From Curtobacterium sp. SGAir0471 (GTDB lineage Bacteria > Actinomycetota > Actinomycetes > Actinomycetales > Microbacteriaceae), in the NCBI RefSeq assembly GCF_005490985.1, contig NZ_CP027869.1, forward strand, positions 1,240,001 through 1,304,000: 64,000 nt of DNA, read 5' to 3'. Under the pieces are notes generated by a model. That model saw only the letters and a program-made list of their open reading frames with translations. It did no database searches and was not told where the DNA came from. The position numbers and the translations under genes were made by a program. Of this stretch, positions 18,901 to 26,879 are shown in pieces (position 1 is the first letter of the stretch; each line of letters begins with the position of its first letter).

Positions 18901-20590
18901 CCGTCAACGAGAGGATGTCTTCCGCGCTCGTCCGTTGGCCGTCCTGGTCCAGCAACTCTTCGAGTGCCTGTGACACCGTGAACTGCGTCAGCACCTCCGG
19001 CGTGTAGTACGACGCCGACTGCTGGCGTTCGCGACCAGCGAGGCGGTATACGAAGGAGCCCGCGGGGTGCCGCACGCGCTTCGGCTGACCCGTGTTCGGG
19101 TCCTCGCGCGTCACGAAGTGGTGCGACTCGATACCGCTCTCGCGTCCGACGGGAACGACCCACGAGCCCTTCGACGGATCGCCGTTCGGCGCCACCTCGA
19201 ACAGGTCCTCCTCGGCGAAGAAGCCCGTGTACGACATCAGGCCCTCGTAGACCGCACCGAGCTGGTTGATCCCGAGGTCGGCGTAGCTGATGTACCCCCG
19301 GTCCCGGCCCTTCGTCTCCTTGCTCAGGAGCAGCCGACGCAGCACCTGCTGCAGATTCCGGTCACTGAGACCGACTTCGCCGATCAGGGCGATCGCCTCC
19401 GGCTTGAACAGGTCCGCGCGCAGGCTCTCGAACCGGAGGCCCGGCTCGGCCCCGTCGTCATCCCTCGCCTCGGGCGCGTGGCCGCGGTCCACGAGGCGGA
19501 ACAGCACGTCGAGCGACTGGTACAGGTGCGTCGCACGCTCGCCCTGCGGGCTCTCGATCACGACGAGCGCGAGCTCCCGGAGACGGTCGAGGCTGTAGCC
19601 GTTCTCGTACTCCGGCGCGTTCACCGGCAGGACGCCGAGCTGGGGCGAGGCCTCGGCGTAGAGGAGGAACAGGATCCGGTAGAGGAACCGCAGCGACTGC
19701 TTCGCCAGCGGCTGGGCCTGCTCCTTCGGCAGGGGCTCGAGGCCCTGCTCCAGACGGCGCTGCACGACGTCGTTCGCGATGATCTCGATCGACTCCCGGA
19801 CACCCTCGCGGAGGTCCTCCGAGACACCGACGGTGTGCTTGACCGCGTCTTCGAGCGTCCCGGTCCACCACACGTCGCCGTCACCGTCGGGGGCGAGTGA
19901 TGCCGCTTCCACGCAGGTCAGGACACGATCGATCTCGCCGCCGCGCTTGGCGTCGTTGCGCTCGCACACGAGCTGCAGGTCGAGTGCGAGGTAGCGGCCC
20001 TCGTACCACCGGTCCCGTTCGGCGACCAGCAGCCAGCGGCCAGCGAACACGAGCGCGAACTTCGCCGTCCCCTCGAACACGACCGACAGCGCGCGGACCA
20101 CCGAGGTCAGCGGCTTCGGGTCGTCATCGTTCGGCGCCCAGCTCGAAAGCAGCGTGTCGCCGTCCTTGGCGAGCAGATCTTCGATCTGCGCGACCGGCTT
20201 GGCGTCGATCAGTGCCAATGGCGCTCCGTCCTCCAGCCCGTGGATGGCGACGTGCCGGACCGGACCCGTCTCGCCGAGGTGGAAGACGCCCTGGACGTAC
20301 CCGAGGACGGACCGCAGCTGCGTCGACAGCGCGTGGAGGGCCTCCCGGCCGTCAGCGGCGTCGTCGACGCCCTCCGGGTTGACGACTGCCAGCAGCCCCA
20401 TCAGCTCGGCGCGCTTCGCTGTGAAGCGAGCACGTGTGGACGGGCCGCCACCCGCGTCCTCGGCGTCCCAAGCCGCACGTCGCTCCAGCACGCGGCTCTG
20501 GAAGGACTGCGACTTCGCGTCGGTGGTGAGGTAGTGCTCGCTGATCCAGTCTTCGCCGACGACGATCGCTTCCGAGGTGAGGGTTCCCAC
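15908..20590 (-). CDS. DrmMI-like N6-adenine DNA methyltransferase
   Basis: 1,560 residues. The class I SAM methyltransferase core has motif I (CEPALGSGAF, near 566), an acidic-loop motif (YGVDLNATAVEFAEITLW) and the adenine-specific NPPW motif (VGNPPWVRPDW, near 946). The N-terminal ~500 residues match the kind of region found in Eco57I/type IIG-like enzymes (KFALVFAGRWLLVAERDRW). Residues about 965-1460 should contain the target-recognition region; their DNA is much poorer in GC than the rest. The GTG start lies 3 bases after the stop of the SNF2 gene, and the stop overlaps the next ATG. In DISARM class 1 such an enzyme marks self DNA. No PglZ or other BREX gene is nearby, so PglX is less likely. 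Confidence 0.85.
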   Translation of the reverse strand: MGTLTSEAIVVGEDWISEHYLTTDAKSQSFQSRVLERRAAWDAEDAGGGPSTRARFTAKRAELMGLLAVVNPEGVDDAADGREALHALSTQLRSVLGYVQGVFHLGETGPVRHVAIHGLEDGAPLALIDAKPVAQIEDLLAKDGDTLLSSWAPNDDDPKPLTSVVRALSVVFEGTAKFALVFAGRWLLVAERDRWYEGRYLALDLQLVCERNDAKRGGEIDRVLTCVEAASLAPDGDGDVWWTGTLEDAVKHTVGVSEDLREGVRESIEIIANDVVQRRLEQGLEPLPKEQAQPLAKQSLRFLYRILFLLYAEASPQLGVLPVNAPEYENGYSLDRLRELALVVIESPQGERATHLYQSLDVLFRLVDRGHAPEARDDDGAEPGLRFESLRADLFKPEAIALIGEVGLSDRNLQQVLRRLLLSKETKGRDRGYISYADLGINQLGAVYEGLMSYTGFFAEEDLFEVAPNGDPSKGSWVVPVGRESGIESHHFVTREDPNTGQPKRVRHPAGSFVYRLAGRERQQSASYYTPEVLTQFTVSQALEELLDQDGQRTSAEDILSLTVCEPALGSGAFAIEAVRQLAEQYLKRREEELGERVDPDDRPRQLQKIKAAIALHQVYGVDLNATAVEFAEITLWLDTMSEGLEAPWFGLHLRRGNSLIGARRAVYDKSSITSKAWLKQVPRDVPLRNEVELGEGQLRASTAGAVHHFLLPAEGWGSAVDAKEAKEVAPEALAALKTWRRGILAKPTSKQIDQLIALAYRVETLWSLARRRLIIAEQEIRRDIPLWGRERPEQPRKPVVSREEIERTLNDPDGAYQRLRRVMDAWCAIWFWPLTDTLTDGAKPPTLDEWIATLRELLGEHTVAKPKEVAHGQITLGSSRSGWEALNDEERDDRDFASARHVEDVLQDHSWLAATQHVAEQQGFFHWELDFASVFERGGFDLQVGNPPWVRPDWDEAAMLAEADAWWALTPKPPTADAERRKFEALNDASFRAEFLDSLTAVVATRSAVSACTEYPLLDGLRPDLYRCFMARTWGHSNRSGTIGLIHPESHFTDEKAGPLRAATYPRLRRHWQFVNELRLFEIHNLVTYGIHVYSSFGEVDFSQATSLYHPQTVIGSLRHTGEGEEPGLKDREGNWDLRPHKSRIITVTEETLSTWHAVLEDESVPVRRTRMVYAVNHSTAAVLDKLSKSVRIGDLELEYSAGWNETTDFKRGFFKKEWGSTATWDDTILQGPHIFVGNPFYKWPNESMSSNKDWSSVDLETLAPDAMPITAYKPAGNRAAYDDVYTQWGVQRHSARDFYRVVWRTMAANTGERTLIPTIMPPGATHVDGLFSAGTPAGDPARLLTIAGTMMSLLADFCIRVAPKSTIRAGTVARLPAVSNPVLASAINLRVGRLVCQTRAFRDLWACAFETRAVESASNINLGEKAQQTECLGAEWDSSVPLRRALDRRQALVEIDAIVALAFGTTADELCSVYRTQFAVLYGYDRNVYFYDANGRLVPNEVLKVWRQKQDAISEEERTATNASGNTYTYELPFRTLDREADMRQAYAHFEKLLKDEA
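16200..17750 (-). other. AT-richer patch over the methyltransferase specificity region
   Basis: Hand counts give 29/60 GC for 16921-16980 and 29/60 for 17281-17340, against 42/60 at 19681-19740 and 40/60 at 12001-12060. The patch begins just after the NPPW motif in coding order and covers the expected target-recognition part. The reading frame stays intact throughout. This suggests replacement of the specificity domain by recombination, but selection on amino-acid content is another explanation. Confidence 0.65.
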
Positions 20591-20593
20591 GGG

Positions 20594-23560
20594 TCAGTGC
20601 TCGCTTCCAGGGTGTTCGGGGGCTGCCGGGCTGTCCTGCGGGACGACGACCAACAGGGGGCGCACGAAGTGCTGGTTCGGTGTCATGCGGTCCACGAGCT
20701 TCGATTCGTCGTCGACACGGTCTCGGTGCTCGCGGAGCCCGCGCAGTTGTGCCTGTTCCGCGGCAGCGCCCTGCCAGTCGTCGATCCGTGCTGCCCACTC
20801 GTGCACGCGACGGCGTATGTCGTCTGCTGTGGCCTCCATCTGCTGGACCGCCTGGTTGCGGGCGGCCTCGACGGCCACGGGGATGAGGTGCTGCAGCGGT
20901 GCGGCGTCGACCGCTCCCGCATTGGTCTTGATCTCGGAGGTGAACCCGACGTGCGCCAGGGCGGAGCGTGCGTCGGCGTGCGGCTGGGTGAAGTGGAACG
21001 AGTGCTCCGCAATGTCGGGGAAGTCGACGGTGAGGAACGACCCGGCGACGACCTGGCCGGCGCGGTTCGTCAGGGTGGCATGCACGACGACGACGGGGTG
21101 GTCGACGGCGCCGCGGACGGCGTACACGCGGTTGCGGCCGAGTCGGGAGAGCGCACTGTCCGCGGCCCAGTCGAGCACCGGGTGCAGCGGGCCGAGGAAG
21201 TGCGCGTGCGGCCAGGTCGAGGGGCTCGACTTGTCGTTGACCGCGTTGACGACCTCCGCCTTGCCCTGGATCGGTGTGGTCGCCAGGAGCAGTCGTTCCG
21301 TGACGCGCCGGTCGCGGAGGTACGTCTGTGGGAGGACCTCGAGGCGCTGGCGGAGGTCGGCGGTCGGTTCGAGCTGCGCGACCGCGTTGGTGCGCGACCA
21401 CGCGACGCCACCGTGTCGTGCGTCGGCAGTCGGGGTGGTGAAGCGTTCGGCCAACGCCGTGTCGAGGAACGAGACGAGGTCCGAGAACAGGCCGGTCCCG
21501 ATGTCCGCCTTGTCGTGGTGGCCTGGGGTTGTGGGTTCGTGCTCGGCTTTGTGCGCCGGGTCCCGGTTGCTCTCGTCGGCTTGTTCGGCGGCGAGTTCCG
21601 CCATCAGCCGGGTGATGTCGTCGCCTTCCTCGAGCGTTGCCTCGACGGTGGGGACCGCGTCGTCGAAGCTGCGCTTGCGGAGGAGCACGTCGCGGATGGC
21701 GGACTCCTCGGCGGCCGCGCTGTACTCACCCATGAGCGATGCGACGTCGCCGAGCGCGGTGTGTGCCTCGGTCTCGCGTTCGAGGAGCTTCGTGAGCACG
21801 CGGACGTCTCCGGAGAACTCGTCGTCGTCGACGTCGAGCAGCAGCGTCGTGATCCGGGGTGCGTGCCTCTGGCCGTACCGGTCGATGCGGCCGTTCCGCT
21901 GCTCGATGCGGATGAGGCTCCAAGGGATGTCGAAGTGCACGAGTTCGTGGCACTGGGAGTGGAGGTTCACCCCCTCGCTCGCGACGTCGCCGGTGATCAA
22001 CACGCGTATGGGGGAGGCGGACTGCTTGAAGCTGTCCACTAGCTCCTGCTGCTCCTGGTCGGTCAGCCCGCCGTGCATCACCCGGATCTGCTTGTCCGAC
22101 AGCTTGAGGTCCTTCGCGAGCTTCTGCCGGAGCCAGTGGAGGGTCGCGACCCGCTCGGAGAACACCACCAGGCGTTCCTCGGACTTTGGGCCGACGCCGA
22201 TGTCCTTCGCGTGCTGAAGCAGGGCGTCGTACTTCGCGGAGCTGGAGTTCAGCGCGGTGACGGTGAGCTGTTCGAGTCGCTCGAGCGCGTCGATCTCTCG
22301 CCGGACTTCGCTGACGGCGTCGCCCTTGCGGAGCCGCTTCAGGCGCTCGCGAACCGATTCGTCGAGGGCGCTCGGCGACGACAGGAAGGCCTTCGCGAGG
22401 GTCCAGGGGAACAGCGACGCGTTCTCGCCCGAGTACGGGGTTCGCCCGCCCTGCGGGTGGAGCCACACCGTGGAGAGCTCCTTGGCGATCGCCGCCTCCG
22501 CCGGAGACGGCGCCACCAGGACGTTGTTCGGCTCCTGACGTTCCATCCAGTCGGCGCCGACCTCCATCGCGACGGCCGGACTGTGCCGGTGTCGGCGGAT
22601 GATGAGCCGCTTCACCTCGTCCTCGATCAGGTCACCGTCGGGGGTGACCGCGGTCGGGTCGAGCAGGCGCACGAGCCGTGCGAACGAGTCCTTCTTGCCG
22701 TTGTGCGGCGTCGCGGACGCGAGGATGAGCGCGTCCGTCTGCGGGGCCAGGCGCGACGCGAGCTCGCCGTTCAACGTCGTGTTGTTCATGACGTTGTGTG
22801 CTTCGTCGATGACGACGGCGTCCCAGCGCTGCTTCTCGAGGTGGCTGCGGTACTGACTCTGCTTCAGCGTGTCGACCGAGATGATCGCGCGCTTGTACAT
22901 GCTGAACGGGTTGCGGGTCGCGGGGAGCTTCTGTCGCACGCGCTGAATGCCGAGCGAGTCGAGGCGGACGAAGGGGAGGGCGAACTTCGTCCACATCTCC
23001 TGTTGCATCTGCTCGAGGACGTGCTTCGGCGTCACGATGAGGATGCGCTCGCCCCGACCTCGACGGACGAGCTCGGAGAGGATCATCCCGATCTCGATCG
23101 TCTTGCCGAGGCCGACGGCGTCCGCGATCAGGATGCGGGGACGGAGGTTGTCGCGGTCGAGGGCCTTGCGGACCGCCGCGCGCTGGTAGTCGAGCGGGTC
23201 TGCGAGCATCTGCGTGCTGACGGTCAGAGCGTCCTCGTGCAGCGGGACCGGGGTCTTCCGCAGCGTCGCCTCGAGCCAGAGCTTCGCACGACGGTAGCCG
23301 GACGACTCGTCTGCTTCGACCTTCGCCTGAGCGGGGTCGAGTGGCTCGATGTCGTCGAGGTCGCTGTAGAACGTCGCGGTGGTGTCGCGCACGAGCTCGG
23401 ACAAGCCCTGCGCGGTGACGAGGAGACCGGAGCCGGTCGGCGCGGTCGAGAGTACGAGCCACTCGGCGTCGCGGACGAGGACGACGCTTCCGGGAGCCAC
23501 GTTCGGCCATGCTCGGTCGGCGGTTGTCGAATCGACGTCGATCAACGACACGTGTTGCAC
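20594..23560 (-). CDS. drmD: DrmD-like SNF2-family helicase, first gene of defence operon
   Basis: 988 residues. SNF2-type motifs: I ADAVGLGKTIEIGMIL (near 150), II VVIDEAHN (near 252), III ILASATPHNGKK, V ITGDVASEGVNLHSQ, VI RIEQRNGRIDRYGQ. The size and the long C-terminal extension fit DrmD, the SNF2 helicase of DISARM class 1, which travels with DrmMI; the same pairing is seen here. GTG at 23560 has GGGGTGAGAGG directly upstream; GTG at 23551 would have the purine run 9 nt away and is equally possible. It is the first gene after a 136-base gap, so a promoter should lie at 23561-23696, but I cannot name one. The symbol rests on motif, size and neighbours. Confidence 0.8.
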   Translation of the reverse strand: MQHVSLIDVDSTTADRAWPNVAPGSVVLVRDAEWLVLSTAPTGSGLLVTAQGLSELVRDTTATFYSDLDDIEPLDPAQAKVEADESSGYRRAKLWLEATLRKTPVPLHEDALTVSTQMLADPLDYQRAAVRKALDRDNLRPRILIADAVGLGKTIEIGMILSELVRRGRGERILIVTPKHVLEQMQQEMWTKFALPFVRLDSLGIQRVRQKLPATRNPFSMYKRAIISVDTLKQSQYRSHLEKQRWDAVVIDEAHNVMNNTTLNGELASRLAPQTDALILASATPHNGKKDSFARLVRLLDPTAVTPDGDLIEDEVKRLIIRRHRHSPAVAMEVGADWMERQEPNNVLVAPSPAEAAIAKELSTVWLHPQGGRTPYSGENASLFPWTLAKAFLSSPSALDESVRERLKRLRKGDAVSEVRREIDALERLEQLTVTALNSSSAKYDALLQHAKDIGVGPKSEERLVVFSERVATLHWLRQKLAKDLKLSDKQIRVMHGGLTDQEQQELVDSFKQSASPIRVLITGDVASEGVNLHSQCHELVHFDIPWSLIRIEQRNGRIDRYGQRHAPRITTLLLDVDDDEFSGDVRVLTKLLERETEAHTALGDVASLMGEYSAAAEESAIRDVLLRKRSFDDAVPTVEATLEEGDDITRLMAELAAEQADESNRDPAHKAEHEPTTPGHHDKADIGTGLFSDLVSFLDTALAERFTTPTADARHGGVAWSRTNAVAQLEPTADLRQRLEVLPQTYLRDRRVTERLLLATTPIQGKAEVVNAVNDKSSPSTWPHAHFLGPLHPVLDWAADSALSRLGRNRVYAVRGAVDHPVVVVHATLTNRAGQVVAGSFLTVDFPDIAEHSFHFTQPHADARSALAHVGFTSEIKTNAGAVDAAPLQHLIPVAVEAARNQAVQQMEATADDIRRRVHEWAARIDDWQGAAAEQAQLRGLREHRDRVDDESKLVDRMTPNQHFVRPLLVVVPQDSPAAPEHPGSEH

Positions 23561-23635
23561 CCTCTCACCCCTGTGCCGTCAGCTTCGTCGACTGCACCGA
23601 CATTCAGCTTACGGGGCACCAACCGGCGTCTGGGT

Positions 23636-23692
23636 TCGCTCGCTGAGCGAGTGGCGAGTGAGCCGCTGTCAGGAGCGCACTCCGCTGACGAG
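23636..23692 (-). terminator. two hairpins after the epipeptide operon
   Basis: Between the epeB-like stop (23697) and the drmD-like start (23560) are a 6-bp perfect stem (TCGCTC/GAGCGA, 23636-23650) and an 8-bp stem with a two-base bulge near 23671-23692. There is no T-run. They could end the epe-like transcript or leave partial read-through into the defence operon. Confidence 0.4.
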
Positions 23693-23696
23693 CAGG

Positions 23697-24452
23697 TCAC
23701 AGCGGAAGGAAGTCGAACCTCCGCACCTTCGCCGAGACCGCCCACGTGCCTGCGAGGGTGACGGCAACGAGCAGGTTCAGGAGGATGGACAGCCCAGTGA
23801 TCGGCGGCAGGAACCCGTCGCCCGGTCCGGTGAGCGTCAGCGGCAGGATGTTGGCGTACAGGTTCACGGTGAACACATCCCCTCCCACACCGATGAAGAA
23901 GTCGTGCGTGTTCGGTGCGCCGATCCTCCACAGCACGATCGCCTGCGCTGCGACGACGACGAGCATCCCGCCCGCGAAGAACGTGGTTGCGCCGCCCCGA
24001 CCACGGAACGTCTTCGCCAGCGTTGCGACGAGCGTCACGGAACACAGGAACACCAGGATGGACACGATCTTCGCGACCACTACGTAGCCGATGGCTGCTC
24101 CAACGTGGGGACCGGCAGACTTCGACAGGTCGGCCACCTGCCAGACGAGCGTCAGCGCGTGCTGGACCAGGAGCAGCACCGCCAGCACGCTCAGCTTGAC
24201 ACCGGCGAGCTGCCATCGGCTCCTGGTGCTCAGGTGGAAGAGGAGGTCTCGTCCGAGGGTGAGGAAGGCGAAGACGACCGAGGCGGAGTAGATCGTCGTC
24301 GCTGTCCAGCACAGCAGCACACACAGCGCCTGGATCACCTGGAGGGTGAGGACATCGGGGTTCAGCGCCCTGACCGCTCCCATCGACGTCGTGACGAGGG
24401 AGACGGTGCCGAACAGGGGTAGGTGCTTCCGGAGTTCAACGAGCCAGAGCAT
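23697..24452 (-). CDS. epeB: EpeB/YydJ-like ABC transporter permease
   Basis: 251 residues with about six hydrophobic segments and no catalytic motif, the size of Bacillus YydJ (EpeB). The ATG overlaps the end of the ATPase gene by 17 bases. It is the last gene of a five-gene set in the order precursor, radical SAM, protease, ATPase, permease. In Bacillus the EpeAB pair exports or gives protection against the epipeptide; the same role is inferred from position, as sequence alone shows only a membrane protein. Confidence 0.72.
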   Translation of the reverse strand: MLWLVELRKHLPLFGTVSLVTTSMGAVRALNPDVLTLQVIQALCVLLCWTATTIYSASVVFAFLTLGRDLLFHLSTRSRWQLAGVKLSVLAVLLLVQHALTLVWQVADLSKSAGPHVGAAIGYVVVAKIVSILVFLCSVTLVATLAKTFRGRGGATTFFAGGMLVVVAAQAIVLWRIGAPNTHDFFIGVGGDVFTVNLYANILPLTLTGPGDGFLPPITGLSILLNLLVAVTLAGTWAVSAKVRRFDFLPL

Positions 24453-25122
24453 CGGCCGCGATCACCTCCTTGATGCGCGTCTCGAGACCGCCGCGCTCAG
24501 CGACCGCACTGACGTCGTCGTGCAGGACGAGCCTGCCGTCGTGCACGACGACCGCCTCGTCGAACAGTTCCTCCAGGCCAGCAACGAGGTGCGTCGAGAT
24601 CACTGCCGTCGAGCCGGGTGACCGGTACTCCCTGATCAGACCCACCAGACGGTCGCGAGTGAACGGGTCCACGGCTGCGAGGGGTTCATCGAACACGTAG
24701 AGACGGCAGCGCCGGCTGAGGACGAGTCCGAGGTGGATCTGTTCCGACATGCCCTTCGAGGCTCGACGGATCCGAAGGTCATCGGGCAGGCCGAGTTCCG
24801 CGAAGATCGCTCGGGCGAGATCCGGGTCGAAGTCGGTCCAGAGGTCCTGCGCGAGGGCGACGCACTGGTCGAGACGGAGGTGGCCGTAGAGGAACGGTGC
24901 GTCCGGCAGGTACGCAACGCCGCCGACCGGGCCGCGGACCCTGCCCCGGTAGCGGTTGACGACGCCGCAGATCGAACGGATGAGGGTGCTCTTGCCCGCG
25001 CCGTTCTGGCCGAACAAGCCGATGACGTGGCCACGGTCCTGGACAGTCAGCGACAGGTGGTCGACTGCGAGGCGTCGACCGAGCCGGACGGTGAGGTCTT
25101 CGATGGTGAGTACGTCAGGCAA
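24436..25122 (-). CDS. epeA: EpeA/YydI-like ABC transporter ATP-binding protein
   Basis: 228 residues. Walker A is GQNGAGKST, the signature loop reads SKGMSEQ in place of LSGGQ as in BcrA/YydI-type peptide transporters, and Walker B is LYVFDEPLAAVDP. No ATG is available near the domain start; the TTG at 25122 has a GAGGAG ribosome site about 5 nt upstream and overlaps the protease gene by 8 bases. It should power the downstream permease. A general multidrug ATPase would look similar, but the surrounding genes argue for a dedicated epipeptide exporter or immunity pump. Confidence 0.8.
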   Translation of the reverse strand: MPDVLTIEDLTVRLGRRLAVDHLSLTVQDRGHVIGLFGQNGAGKSTLIRSICGVVNRYRGRVRGPVGGVAYLPDAPFLYGHLRLDQCVALAQDLWTDFDPDLARAIFAELGLPDDLRIRRASKGMSEQIHLGLVLSRRCRLYVFDEPLAAVDPFTRDRLVGLIREYRSPGSTAVISTHLVAGLEELFDEAVVVHDGRLVLHDDVSAVAERGGLETRIKEVIAADALAR

Positions 25123-25876
25123 GGGCGCTCCTCGTGAAGGTGAAGACGGTGTGGGTCACGACGGCGATGACGAACAGGACGCCGACGATCTTGAGGCTGA
25201 TCAGCCAGAACGGGTTCGCCCGGAGCTCGCGGGTGGCGTTGGTACCCGTCAGGGACAGGAGGACGCGGTAGCCGTCGGAGTTCAGGAAGGGAACGACGTT
25301 CCACGCTGCGGCGACGAAGACCGCACTCGCGGCGAAGTCGAGCGCCGGCGACTGCCAGCTCCAGCGATTGCAGACAAGCGTGACCGCGTTGACCACGAGG
25401 TTGACGAGCAGTCCGGCGGCGTGCACGCACACCTGCTCCTGCCGACTGAGGAGCAGGCTCTGGTTCATGCGGACGGAGAACGCGGGGAAGACCCAGTGGT
25501 TCATCCTGAAGCCGATCTTGTCGATCGAGCGACCGAAGGTGCGCAGCGCCGCGACGTGGCTCGCCTCGTGCAGAGCGATCGACACGGCGAGGTAGACCGC
25601 CGCTGTGATCACCTCTGGGACGTGGGGGTGACCATCGAGCGACGGCACGAGCAACGTGTTCACCACGAGCAGGGCGACCAGGAGTCCGACGAGGCACCAG
25701 GCCGCCCAAGTGGGCACGGTCGATGGTCGCGGCCGCGCTGCGTGGATCACGGCCGGCGGCACGGCTTCGAGGGGTGCTCGGTAGTACGTCCTTCGTCTGC
25801 GATCGAAGACCACGGCGTTCCTGCCCGAGATGCGGCATTCGCACCGCTCGTCGGCGTAGACCAGGTCAGGACGCAC
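25115..25876 (-). CDS. epeP: EpeP/YydH-like M50-family membrane metalloprotease
   Basis: From the GTG at 25876 the product has 253 residues, close to YydH. Hydrophobic segments begin at about residue 57. The zinc motif HEASH is at 103-107 inside a hydrophobic segment, and the second site-2-protease motif (NVVPFLNSDG) is near residue 200. This is the expected enzyme that frees the modified epipeptide from its leader in the membrane. The start overlaps the radical SAM gene by 11 bases and lacks a clear ribosome site, so coupling is likely. The open frame runs further upstream, but that part lies wholly within the radical SAM gene. Confidence 0.8.
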   Translation of the reverse strand: MRPDLVYADERCECRISGRNAVVFDRRRRTYYRAPLEAVPPAVIHAARPRPSTVPTWAAWCLVGLLVALLVVNTLLVPSLDGHPHVPEVITAAVYLAVSIALHEASHVAALRTFGRSIDKIGFRMNHWVFPAFSVRMNQSLLLSRQEQVCVHAAGLLVNLVVNAVTLVCNRWSWQSPALDFAASAVFVAAAWNVVPFLNSDGYRVLLSLTGTNATRELRANPFWLISLKIVGVLFVIAVVTHTVFTFTRSALA

Positions 25877-26819
25877 GGATCGCTGCCCAGTACTCGTCGA
25901 CCTGCGGTCGGATGAGCGCCAACGACGTCTCGTCGCGGAAGATGAGCGAACAGAGCTCACAGGCGGAGACGACCTCGGTTGCCTGCGCTGCCGGTGCCGC
26001 CGGCGCAACTGACCGGATGGCATCGATGAACCACTGGAAGCCCTCCCGCTGCATGATCCCGAGGAGTGCGTTCCGTTCGAAGGCGTCGACTGCTTCGCGG
26101 AACGATCGCTCATCGGCTCTCCCGAGGGTCATCCGCGTGTCGAAGATCGGCGGCGAGCAGCAGGGGTAGATGTTGCCGTCGTTGTGGAAGATGACCTGGT
26201 TACCGGGGCAGTGCAGCATCCCACGCGTGATCGGCCGCCGGTGGAACTCGTCGTCAGGCAGCGATCGTGCTTCACCGGCGGGCACGACGGGGAACTGCGT
26301 GACCTGGATCCCGTGCAGGCTCTCGCCGAGTTCCGCCAGGAGTGCGCGCGAGTCGAGGGAGCGGCTCACGCACACGTTGAGGATCACCTCGACGCGTCGA
26401 TCCCGAGCTGCATCAAGGATGTTGCGGATGCGCTGCGGCTTGACGTACGGCGAGTGGAAGTCGTCGTAGCTCAGCGTGAGTCGCCGCAGGCCGGCCTCCT
26501 CGAACTGTGCGAGCACGCGGTCGGCGGCGCGCGATGTGACGCCCCAGAATCCGTTGGTCACGCAGGAGGCCACACGGCCGCTCGCGGTGATCCTCGCGAT
26601 GACGGACATCGCGCGCGCCCGACGGAGGAGCGGCTCTCCGCCGGTCAGACCGATCTCGCGGACGTTCGGATCGTCCAGGAGCTCGTCCATAATCCGGTCG
26701 ACGAGCTCGTCGTCGAGGTTGGCGGTGGCGTCCGGTGAGCTGCTGACGCAGCAGTGCGCGCAGCGTGCGTTGCACTTCGCGTCGAAGTTGATGCCGACGC
26801 TCCAGCGTGGCTCAGCCAT
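25866..26819 (-). CDS. epeE: EpeE/YydG-like radical SAM peptide epimerase
   Basis: 317 residues, close to YydG (319). The CxxxCxxC cluster site is C16, C20, C23 (DAKCNARCAHCC); GGEP is at 60-63. Later cysteines C204, C220, C221, C287 and C290 (HCPGN, YPCCSPP, CELC) fit an auxiliary iron-sulfur cluster and the cysteine that donates a hydrogen atom in YydG-type epimerases. The expected reaction turns L-Val and L-Ile in the precursor into D-Val and D-allo-Ile. The ATG has GAGGA upstream. It follows the precursor gene by 60 bases that contain a hairpin. Other SPASM-type radical enzymes look similar; the precursor motif decides the call. Confidence 0.85.
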   Translation of the reverse strand: MAEPRWSVGINFDAKCNARCAHCCVSSSPDATANLDDELVDRIMDELLDDPNVREIGLTGGEPLLRRARAMSVIARITASGRVASCVTNGFWGVTSRAADRVLAQFEEAGLRRLTLSYDDFHSPYVKPQRIRNILDAARDRRVEVILNVCVSRSLDSRALLAELGESLHGIQVTQFPVVPAGEARSLPDDEFHRRPITRGMLHCPGNQVIFHNDGNIYPCCSPPIFDTRMTLGRADERSFREAVDAFERNALLGIMQREGFQWFIDAIRSVAPAAPAAQATEVVSACELCSLIFRDETSLALIRPQVDEYWAAIRAS

Positions 26820-26841
26820 GGTGTGTCCTCGTGTTGCTCTC

Positions 26842-26870
26842 AGGATCGGTGGGCCCCCGCCCCGAATCCT
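26842..26870 (-). promoter_or_regulatory. hairpin between precursor and epimerase genes
   Basis: AGGATCGG (26842-26849) pairs with CCGAATCCT (26862-26870) as an 8-bp stem with one bulged base. It lies in the 60-base gap between epeX-like and epeE-like genes and is not followed by a T-run in the reading direction. Such stems often set a higher level for the precursor than for its enzymes, by attenuation or by protecting the upstream message. Confidence 0.5.
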
Positions 26871-26879
26871 CGATCGCGA

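Noticed and set aside
6088..23560. Classical DISARM or BREX system
   Set aside because: No separate drmA, drmB or drmC and no pglZ, brxC or brxL-like gene is present; the large helicase is of DruE size with its own DUF1998.
6088..23560. Druantia type I, II or III
   Set aside because: No druA-D, druF/G/M or druH candidate lies next to the DruE-like gene; its neighbours are DISARM-like.
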